Source: Longibacter salinarum (GTDB taxonomy: Bacteria; Bacteroidota; Rhodothermia; Rhodothermales; Salinibacteraceae). From it: 64,000 bases of DNA. The DNA lies in the NCBI RefSeq assembly GCF_002554795.1, contig NZ_PDEQ01000005.1, forward strand, positions 186,001 to 250,000, read 5' to 3'. The stretch's first letter is position 1. The number at the start of each line of letters is the position of its first letter. The notes beneath the pieces are model-generated. The model saw nothing but the letters and a program-made list of their open reading frames with translations. It made no database searches and had not been told where the DNA came from. Position numbers and translations under genes: made by a program. Shown piece after piece: positions 50,621-57,636 of this stretch.

Positions 50621-52270
50621 GTGGTCGATAGCTACTTTACGTTGCGCGCCCTCGTCCGTGAATGGCAAACGGACCTCATCGGCACGACCATCATCGACGC
50701 GTACTCGCAGTCGAAAAATGAGCTGACGCTCGCCATGGCCGATGGAAAAAACGAGTGGATGCTGCGAAGCTCGATCCAGCGGCCGATGATCTTCATCTTC
50801 CGCACGGACCGCTACTCCAAAGCGCGCAGGAACGTCGCCACCCTCTTCCCAGACGCCTCCGACCGGAAGATCACGGATGTCAGAATCGCCGATCGCGACC
50901 GGATGCTCTACCTCGACCTGGAGGGTGGATACCGGTTTCAGTGGCAACTCTTCGGGGCCCGCGCCAACGCGTTTCTGATCGACGAAAACGACAGGACCGC
51001 CGAAGCCTTCCAGAATGACGAGAAATATTCGGGGGACGAGGCACCCAGTCCACGAGCCGCTCCCATGCCGGAGACGTTCGCCGACTTCGAGGATCGCTGG
51101 CGCACCAATAGAAACTCGACGCGGCAGGCGATCCAGTCGGCCGTGCCTCTCTTCGGCCGGCTCCCAGCGCAGGAAACGGTTTTCCGCGCGGGCGTCGAGA
51201 CAGACGACCCGGCCGACACAACCGAAGACGAACGCCGGGCTCTCTTCGACGCGTCGCAGGACCTGATTGCCGACTTCGAGAACCCGTTGCCCGTCATCTA
51301 CGGCAGCGGACAGTTCCCCGACGCGTTCGCCCTCGCCCCGATGCACCATCTAGACGCGAATGGCGCCAAATCGGAGACCTTCGACACCGTCGATCACGCG
51401 GTGGCTTCGTTCGTGAAACGGAAGCTGGCCGAACGGCACTACCACCGGCTGTACGACTCGCTCGAGAACGCACTCCGCGAAGCCGCCGAGCATTACCGCG
51501 AGAGCGCGGACCGCATGCTGGAGGAGCTCTCGAATGAAAGCCGAGCCGACCGCTATGAGCGCTGGGGACACCTTCTGATGGCGCAGCAGAACGCCGTCGA
51601 TCCGGGCGACGAGGAGGTCACTCTGCCGGATCTGTTCGAGGATGGACAACCGGTCACCATTCCGCTCGACCCCGCGAAGTCGGTCGTCGAGAACGCCCAA
51701 TATTACTACGCTCGCGCCCGGCGAACCCGGCGATCTCGAGAGGAAGCCGAGTCCCGTCTGGAGGAGACGATGGAGCGGGCCGAGCAGGCGAAGGCCCTCC
51801 ACGATGAGATTTCGGAGATCGACACGCTCAGCGGCATAAAGGACTTTCGCAAGGAGCGGGAGGCGGATGTCGCGCCGTTCGTCGATCGCCAGGACACGAA
51901 CGTCGATACCTTTCCCTTTCGGCGCTTTGATCTGGGCGACGGCTTCGAGGTGTGGGTGGGCAAAAATGCACGGCAAAACGACGAACTCACCTTCCACGTG
52001 GCGCAGAAATACGACCTGTGGATGCACGCTCGCGGCGTTCCGGGCTCCCACACGGTCTTGCACCTACCCAACCGCGATGCCGAACCCGGACGGCGCCGAA
52101 AGCACGTCGCCGCATCGATCGCCGCCTACTATAGCAAGGCGCGCGGCAGCGGCCTCGTGCCGGTCATGATGACGCGACGCAAGTACGTCCGCAGCCCCAA
52201 AGGTGCCGCACCGGGGGCGGTACGGGTTGATCGGGAAGAGGTGCTCCTCGTCGAGCCAGGACTTCCTTAG
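50621..52270 (+). CDS. rqcH: RqcH/NFACT-family ribosome quality control protein
   Basis: The 549-residue protein (from GTG 50621) has the NFACT architecture. NFACT-N begins VDSYFTLRALVREWQTDLIG and continues through the LDLEGGYRFQWQLFGARANA strand region. A central long coiled coil follows (about 370-420, with YARARRTRRSREEAESRLEE). The C-terminal NFACT-R domain has WVGKNARQNDELTFHVAQKY, DLWMHARGVPGSHTVLH and KYVRSPKGAAPGAVRVDRE. RqcH binds stalled large subunits and helps add C-terminal alanine tails; in older annotation it is called fibronectin-binding protein. A TTG at 50555 would add 22 residues, but the family begins at the GTG chosen. A repeat island follows the stop. Confidence 0.88.
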   Translation: MVDSYFTLRALVREWQTDLIGTTIIDAYSQSKNELTLAMADGKNEWMLRSSIQRPMIFIFRTDRYSKARRNVATLFPDASDRKITDVRIADRDRMLYLDLEGGYRFQWQLFGARANAFLIDENDRTAEAFQNDEKYSGDEAPSPRAAPMPETFADFEDRWRTNRNSTRQAIQSAVPLFGRLPAQETVFRAGVETDDPADTTEDERRALFDASQDLIADFENPLPVIYGSGQFPDAFALAPMHHLDANGAKSETFDTVDHAVASFVKRKLAERHYHRLYDSLENALREAAEHYRESADRMLEELSNESRADRYERWGHLLMAQQNAVDPGDEEVTLPDLFEDGQPVTIPLDPAKSVVENAQYYYARARRTRRSREEAESRLEETMERAEQAKALHDEISEIDTLSGIKDFRKEREADVAPFVDRQDTNVDTFPFRRFDLGDGFEVWVGKNARQNDELTFHVAQKYDLWMHARGVPGSHTVLHLPNRDAEPGRRRKHVAASIAAYYSKARGSGLVPVMMTRRKYVRSPKGAAPGAVRVDREEVLLVEPGLP

Positions 52271-52305
52271 GGTTCAGGGTTCAACGTTCAGGGTTCAACG
52301 TTCAA
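52271..52305. repeat. Five in-phase heptamers after the rqcH stop
   Basis: GGTTCAG (52271), GGTTCAA (52278), CGTTCAG (52285), GGTTCAA (52292) and CGTTCAA (52299) run without gap, starting at the base after the stop codon. Confidence 0.8.
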
Positions 52306-52307
52306 GA

Positions 52308-52343
52308 CAAACCACCGTCGCACGGCCGTGCGACGGTGGTTTG
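52308..52343. repeat. Perfect 36-bp palindrome (REP-like)
   Basis: Each half is 18 bp, with no loop; the centre reads GCACGGCCGTGC. The core ACCGTCGCA-GG is shared with a palindrome at 62195-62228, while the outer arms differ between the two copies but stay paired. There is no T-run, so it is not a classical terminator, although it may act as an RNA 3'-end barrier for rqcH. Confidence 0.85.
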
Positions 52344-52353
52344 ATACGTTCAT

Positions 52354-52542
52354 AATCTGCTTGGCGGATGGATCACGAGAAAAACTGAGTGCTAAGGTTC
52401 ACGTCCCAGGTCATCGTTCGCCACGGACGCAGTCGACACGGTGAGCGACATCCACGACGTCTCACTGTTGTGATCGTCGAGAGGACCGACCGTCGGGACG
52501 TCCGTTCCCTTGGGTGGCCGGCAACTGTCCGCCAAACAGATT
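52354..52542. repeat. Second full copy of the MITE-like TIR element
   Basis: The left end AATCTGCTTGGCGGA (52354-52368) matches the inverted right end at 52528-52542 with one mismatch. As in the 13.3 kb copy, TGGATC follows the left TIR; inner GAGGACCGACC and CGGGA words are shared; and CTCAC follows the right end. At 189 bp it is about 20 bp shorter. It has no coding potential. Confidence 0.75.
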
Positions 52543-52551
52543 CTCACCAAC

Positions 52552-52646
52552 CAACGAGTTAACGTCACGTCCAACGGTTCAACGGTACAACGTCTTAACG
52601 ACCCAACATCTCAACTCACAATCCACAATCCACCATTCACAGTCGA
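52552..52646. repeat. Octamer then heptamer array upstream of mltG
   Basis: Octamers of the (C/T)AACGNNN family run from 52552 (CAACGAGT, TAACGTCA), are broken by four bases, then continue 52572-52611 (CAACGGTT, CAACGGTA, CAACGTCT and others). Five heptamers follow (52612-52646; CAATCCA twice). The order is the reverse of the array at 33583-33713. Confidence 0.75.
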
Positions 52647-52730
52647 CCATAAAGAACAGAACGCGAGGCCTGAATCTTGCGTAATCACTGTGCGGAATCT
52701 CCCTCTATTTTGCCAGTTGCTCTTTTCTGA

Positions 52731-53780
52731 ATGACCGTTAGCAAGCGCCTTATTTACGTTGCGGCCGGGCTCGTTGGGCTCGCCGCTCTCCTTGCCGGAA
52801 TCGGCGCGTGGATCGTCTTCGGCCCGAACACCCCGGCATACGAGGGCGAACGCACGGTCACAATTCCCCAGCGGGATTTCGACGCAGCCGTGGACTCCCT
52901 CGATGCCGCCGGTCTGCTAGCGTCGGAGTCGACGTTTCGCCTGGTTGCGAACGCTACCGGCTGGGACCAGCAGATCAAGCCGGGCCACTACGCCTTCGCC
53001 TCGGGCGTCTCATCGTACGACATCCTCGACACGATCCGGAAAGGACTGCAAACGCCGGTCCGCGTAACCATTCCGCCCGGGCGTGGTCCCCGCATCGTGG
53101 CCGCGGTGATGGGGCGCAACCTGAAGTTCTCGAAGGATGACTTCCTCTCCACGCTTCACGACAGCACCCTTGCGCGCGAGCTCGACGTAGACCCGGGTCA
53201 TCTCTTCGGATACATGCTTCCGGCGACCTACGAGTTCTACTGGCAGACGCCCGCAGATGAGATCGTCCGGCGCGTCAAACAACACTTCGACGCGTTCTAC
53301 CAACGCGAGCTGGCCGATGCCGCAGCCGATGTCGGACTCACGAAGCTCGAGGTGCTAACGCTCGCATCCATCGTGGAATGGGAGGCGTACGTCGAGGAGG
53401 AAAAGAAAACGATCGCCGGCGTCTACATGAATCGTCTCGAGGATCAATGGCCGCTGCAGGCCGACCCGACGATTCAGTACGTGCTCATCGATACGAAGGG
53501 AAGCCGCACGAGCCGCGTGCTGTACGAACACCTCGAAATTGAGCACCCGTACAACACATACATCAACGGCGGCCTGCCGCCCGGACCGATCACCAATCCG
53601 GCACGATCTACCCTTCGGGCGGCGGCCAGCCCGGAATCGCACAACTACTACTTCTTTGCTGCGGACGGCTCGGGCGGACACCGGTTCAGCCGAACGCTCC
53701 GCGAGCACAACCAGGCGGCCCGAGAATACCACAGGAAGCTGGACGAGTGGGAGCGCGAGCGGGAAGAACAGGAAGAATAG
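52731..53780 (+). CDS. mltG: Endolytic murein transglycosylase MltG
   Basis: The 349-residue YceG/MltG protein cuts nascent glycan strands and may end their elongation. There is one N-terminal membrane helix (LIYVAAGLVGLAALLAGIG), a LysM-like part (RTVTIPQRDFDAAVDSLDAA), then the catalytic domain with LTLASIVEWEAYVEEEKKT (catalytic Glu), IAGVYMNRLEDQWPLQADP, NTYINGGLPPGPITNP and AAASPESHNYYFFAADGSG. The highly charged tail is short. ATG 52731 places the membrane helix at the very start. The repeat island separates it from rqcH. Confidence 0.95.
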   Translation: MTVSKRLIYVAAGLVGLAALLAGIGAWIVFGPNTPAYEGERTVTIPQRDFDAAVDSLDAAGLLASESTFRLVANATGWDQQIKPGHYAFASGVSSYDILDTIRKGLQTPVRVTIPPGRGPRIVAAVMGRNLKFSKDDFLSTLHDSTLARELDVDPGHLFGYMLPATYEFYWQTPADEIVRRVKQHFDAFYQRELADAAADVGLTKLEVLTLASIVEWEAYVEEEKKTIAGVYMNRLEDQWPLQADPTIQYVLIDTKGSRTSRVLYEHLEIEHPYNTYINGGLPPGPITNPARSTLRAAASPESHNYYFFAADGSGGHRFSRTLREHNQAAREYHRKLDEWEREREEQEE

Positions 53781-53841
53781 TCGACCCCCCACTGCGCGCA
53801 ATCCGTGGCTACAAGTGTCGAAACGTGCGCGCACCCCAATC

Positions 53842-53876
53842 AAAAGCACCGCCGCCCCTGACCAGGACGACGGTGC
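53842..53876 (-). terminator. Intrinsic terminator of the OmpP1-type porin gene
   Basis: On the minus strand GCACCGTCG (53876-53868) pairs with CGGCGGTGC (53854-53846) in eight of nine positions, followed by TTTTG. It lies 39 bp past the stop of the porin gene. Confidence 0.65.
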
Positions 53877-53914
53877 CGCGACGTGTATCGGTTGTTTGCT
53901 TCTGAGGCGTGTCG

Positions 53915-55627
53915 CTAGAATTTAAACGTCATGCCGAGCATGAACAGGTTGCGCACCAGGTCTTGCTGAATGGTCGGCGGCGCATACACTGCAGTGTCGA
54001 GCGGCGGCTGGACGTTGCCGAGATTACCAGTCGCGGTCGTATTGTACGGTTGAAACGAATCGTCCATCCGCTCCTGCATCCAGCCCACATCAATGCGAAA
54101 CTGATCGTTGACCGCGTAGCCGAGTCCGCCGGACACATACAGCCGGTCCCGTTCCGTCGAGTTAGCGACCGCACGTCCTTCGCGCGGATCCGGACGGTAG
54201 GCCAGTCCACCTCGAAGGGCCAACCCCTGCTCCAGTCGGTACTCCACGCCACCGCGCAGGTTAAAGACGTACGAGTAGTTGTCGTCGATAGCGTCCTGGA
54301 TCGAGGCAACGCCAAACGCAGGACCCGTCGTCGCCTCATCGACATCGAGTTGCGACCAGTCCACAAACTCGACATCAGCGCTCAGCAGAAGGTTGTCGGT
54401 GTCATACTCCATACCTGCACTCAGGCGGAGGGGCGTTCGCGTTTCATACTCGATCCGCCCTCGTCCTTCCGACTGAAACGTGTTGTCCATCCCATAGGAC
54501 AGCACGCCGCCCTGGTCGAACGTCGTCTGGACGGCTGCCAGCGTGTACGTCCGATCCACCGAGGTCCATGTCGGAGACTCGAACGACACCCCGAACTTGA
54601 TCGCGTCGGCGAGTTTTGCTGAGACGCCCAGGCGCATGTTGAATCCAACGATATCGTCCTGATATCCGTCCCGATAGAGGATCTGGTCGAGTCCCGTGTA
54701 GACCGTATTCCCGCGGATGACCTCGTAGTTGTCGTTGCCGCCCTGATCGATCTCGATCAGCTCCTGTCGAAATTCGTAGGAGCCGAAGATAACGTTCGCA
54801 CCTCCACCGACCATAACGTTTTCGGCCGCCTCGAATGCCGCACCAAAAGCTACCTCGTTGATGCTTCCATCCCGGTTCACTTCGCCGATCTGACGGATTT
54901 GCGTCCCTGGAAAGACCGCTGGTTCGAAGGGATAGTCGCCGTTTTGAAAGGCTCCGTTGAAAAACTCGATGGCCCCACCCTCATAAGCGATGAACGCCCT
55001 CGGCGACTCGAAGAAGTCGATTTCGCCCGTCGGGAAGCCAACGTCCTGAATGTTAGGCAACAGCGAACCGGTGACCGACGTCCCTTCGGCCTGCCCCTCG
55101 TACTCCACCTCCTGTGTAAAGTCTGCCGAGCGGTGATAGGACGCCGCAAAGGTCAGACTGCCGCGAACCGTCGGCACCTTGTAGACGGCATCGAAGTTCG
55201 AAAGTGTCGTGTTCGGAGTGCTGGCCTCCAGATCGAAGCCGGAACCCGACCCCGGAGGTTGATAGGCCGCGTTGGTCTGCGCCGTCAGAATGCTGAATCC
55301 TCCGCCGGCCTGCGACGACGACGCCCAACCAAGTCCAGCCGGGTTCGTGTACAGCGCGCTGGCGTCGCCCGTACCGGCGACACCTGCACCGGCGCGCCCG
55401 ATCGACCGAGCCGTCACACCCGGAAGACGTTCCGAAAAGCGAAAGATGTCATCCGCATCCGGTACGTCGGTCCGTGCGTTTATCAGGCCGCGATCGCGCA
55501 CCTGCCCGACGGCCGGTGCCACATCGGCCACCGCGAACAGGAGAAGGACGAGCGTTAGACTCGTGCACCAAAACCACTGCGAGCGGCAAGAGCCTGAATC
55601 ATCGGAGTACTGTGTGTCGGTTTTCAT
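53915..55627 (-). CDS. OmpP1/FadL-type outer-membrane transport protein
   Basis: The 570-residue beta-barrel protein has a signal-like N-terminus (TSLTLVLLLFAVADVAPAVG). The family signature follows: GRAGAGVAGTGDASALYTNP, then AGLGWASSSQ. The middle has strands with AFGAAFEAAENVMVGGGAN and AKLADAIKFGVSFESPTW, and the end returns to short alternating strands (YAVNDQFRIDVGWMQERMD, NLFMLGMTFKF with a terminal Phe). FadL-type barrels admit hydrophobic molecules such as fatty acids or aromatics. No metabolic partner lies nearby. Confidence 0.87.
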   Translation of the reverse strand: MKTDTQYSDDSGSCRSQWFWCTSLTLVLLLFAVADVAPAVGQVRDRGLINARTDVPDADDIFRFSERLPGVTARSIGRAGAGVAGTGDASALYTNPAGLGWASSSQAGGGFSILTAQTNAAYQPPGSGSGFDLEASTPNTTLSNFDAVYKVPTVRGSLTFAASYHRSADFTQEVEYEGQAEGTSVTGSLLPNIQDVGFPTGEIDFFESPRAFIAYEGGAIEFFNGAFQNGDYPFEPAVFPGTQIRQIGEVNRDGSINEVAFGAAFEAAENVMVGGGANVIFGSYEFRQELIEIDQGGNDNYEVIRGNTVYTGLDQILYRDGYQDDIVGFNMRLGVSAKLADAIKFGVSFESPTWTSVDRTYTLAAVQTTFDQGGVLSYGMDNTFQSEGRGRIEYETRTPLRLSAGMEYDTDNLLLSADVEFVDWSQLDVDEATTGPAFGVASIQDAIDDNYSYVFNLRGGVEYRLEQGLALRGGLAYRPDPREGRAVANSTERDRLYVSGGLGYAVNDQFRIDVGWMQERMDDSFQPYNTTATGNLGNVQPPLDTAVYAPPTIQQDLVRNLFMLGMTFKF

Positions 55628-55771
55628 AAGTCGATTGAAACCGGTGGGTTACAGACAAGGGGAGTTGAAAGCCAAGGGCATAGAAAGGGCCCGTGGCACG
55701 AGTACACGGGCCCGGATGAAGCGTCACGTAGCGGTCCGCTGACCGTGCGAACCAGTGTTCACTGTGCGGGA

Positions 55772-57433
55772 CTAATTGTCGTTATCGCGACTGGAGGACC
55801 GACGCTTCGATGAGCGGTCGGAGGAGCGGCGACTGCGACTGGAGGACGCTCGACTTTTCGAGCGCGTCCGGCGCGACGATTTTGCCTTGCTCCGGCTGCG
55901 AGAGGTACGCGATGTCGCCCGGCTACGGGTTCGACGACTCCGTGACTTTGACGCGCGGCTGCGATCTCGCGTTGAACGGGTTCGAGCAGAACGGCTGCGT
56001 GTTTTTGTGGCTCGGCTACGCGACTTCGTTGCCCGGCTCCGCACGCGGCGAGACGAACGACTTTTCACGGCATCGTCGGAGCGCCGGGACTCGCGGGTCG
56101 TCCGGGCCGAACCATCGGAGCGCGAGCGCCGCGTCCGGTCGTAGCTACGGGAACGGTCGCGGGAGCGGCTGCGATCATAGCTCCTCTTATCGTCGCTTCG
56201 ACGGGAGCGGTCGTAACTTCGGTCGTAGCTGCTCGAGCGATCGTAACGTCGAGACCGATCATAACTACGTGAGCGGGCATCGGAGCTCCGGGACCGGTCG
56301 TAGCTCCGGTCATAGCGTGTCTCCGAGGATGCGCCCCGTCCGACGCGGCCGGATCCTGTTCGGACGATCCCACGCTTGTCGTCGCTTCGCCGAGATCGTG
56401 CAGAGCGCGATCCATCGTCCGAGCGTCCACTACGCCCAGTACGAGCGCGTGAGTTGTTGCCGTCGTCGCGAGACGAGCGGGCATTACCCGAGCGGCCAGC
56501 ATCACCGCGGTCGCTGCCTCGGTTGGCGGATCGACCCGCGCGGCCAGAGTTCGACGAGCGACCCGTGCGAGCAGCGCTCCGATCATCACCCGAGCGGGAG
56601 CTCGAGCGGGCAGATCGTCCGTTACTGCCGGAACGGCTGCGGGTGGTGCCGGCGGATTGACCGTCGTCGCCGCCGCGCGCACTTCGTCCTACGCGACCGC
56701 TGCTACCGGAGCGGGATGTTGCAGATCGTTGTTCACTTCGCGCGCTCGATGCTGAGGAGCGACCCGTCCGGCCCGATGTCGCGGTGCGGCCAATACGTGC
56801 GGTTCGGACGTTGTTGTCCGTCTGGCGGCCCGCCGTTGCGCTTCGCCCGGTGCGACCCGTGTTCGTATTGCGCGGAACCGTGTATCGGTCGCGATCGCGG
56901 CGGTAGTTGTAATAGCCGTCGCGGTACCCGCTATAGTAGTAATCGGACGGTCGATACCAGCGGTACCGATTCCGCTGATAGTACAGGCCGTTCCAGTAAT
57001 AGCGACCGGAGCCGTAGTAGTAGCGCGAATAGGAGTAGTAGGGGGAATATCGATGGTACGGCCGGCGGTAATAATTGTAGTACGGATCGCCCCAGCGGAA
57101 CGACACGGAGAAGCTTACCCCGGAATAAAACGGATCGTAGACGAAGGGGTCGTAAAACGGGTCGTAGTAGATCGGGTCATACAGCGTCAGATACCGATAA
57201 TGGCGGACGCGATACCGATCGTAGGCATCATGTCGGTCGTACCGGCGGTCATATTCGCGACGGTATTCATCTGCATATCCTCGATCCGCGTACACCCGAT
57301 CGTCGCGGCGCTCCTCCTCGACCGTGGCGAGTTGCGTATAACACCCCGTCAGACTCGTCGCAGCTACGAGAATAGCAAGAACACCCGCCAGGTGGCGAAG
57401 TCCTCGAAATGTGGGAGTCGGTAATCGTGTCAT
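55772..57433 (-). CDS. Lipoprotein with Tyr-rich then Arg/Ser-rich low-complexity body
   Basis: The 553-residue product has a lipoprotein signal (LAILVAATSLTGC, Cys about residue 31). Residues about 45-190 are extremely rich in Tyr, Arg and Asp (RYYYGSGRYYWNGLYYQ and DPFYDPFVYDPFYSG). From about 195 to the end it is almost only Arg, Ser, Asp, Thr, Gly and Lys, with motifs such as YDRSYDRSR, TGRSG and SRSRRTRSRA, looking like the RS domains of eukaryotic splicing factors. Charge is very positive. There is no folded enzyme domain. It would be exported and lipid-anchored, so binding to acidic polymers or cell-surface glycans is possible. ATG 57433 is five codons inside the longest frame. Confidence 0.8.
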   Translation of the reverse strand: MTRLPTPTFRGLRHLAGVLAILVAATSLTGCYTQLATVEEERRDDRVYADRGYADEYRREYDRRYDRHDAYDRYRVRHYRYLTLYDPIYYDPFYDPFVYDPFYSGVSFSVSFRWGDPYYNYYRRPYHRYSPYYSYSRYYYGSGRYYWNGLYYQRNRYRWYRPSDYYYSGYRDGYYNYRRDRDRYTVPRNTNTGRTGRSATAGRQTDNNVRTARIGRTATSGRTGRSSASSARSEQRSATSRSGSSGRVGRSARGGDDGQSAGTTRSRSGSNGRSARSSSRSGDDRSAARTGRSSNSGRAGRSANRGSDRGDAGRSGNARSSRDDGNNSRARTGRSGRSDDGSRSARSRRSDDKRGIVRTGSGRVGRGASSETRYDRSYDRSRSSDARSRSYDRSRRYDRSSSYDRSYDRSRRSDDKRSYDRSRSRDRSRSYDRTRRSRSDGSARTTRESRRSDDAVKSRSSRRVRSRATKSRSRATKTRSRSARTRSTRDRSRASKSRSRRTRSRATSRTSRSRSKAKSSRRTRSKSRASSSRSRRSSDRSSKRRSSSRDNDN

Positions 57434-57636
57434 GATGGGGCCTCGCATGTGAGCCGCGATCCGTTTTTCTTAGTTAATGCTTAGACGCATTTGTTTTCCC
57501 AAAAGTTCGCGAGATGGGAAGGCGTCAGATCTTTCACTTTCTTAGCCGCTTCATCACCGAAGAAGGTAACATGGCTTTTGATCCGGAACGGACACACCGT
57601 CGCATCACCGGCGTCCCCTGGTCCGGTCTACTCTTC

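Noticed and set aside
55810-57375. Plus-strand 521-codon frame opposite the SR-like lipoprotein
   Set aside because: Low-complexity Arg/Ser codons give few stops on the complement; it has no signal peptide or domain, while the minus frame has a clean lipobox.
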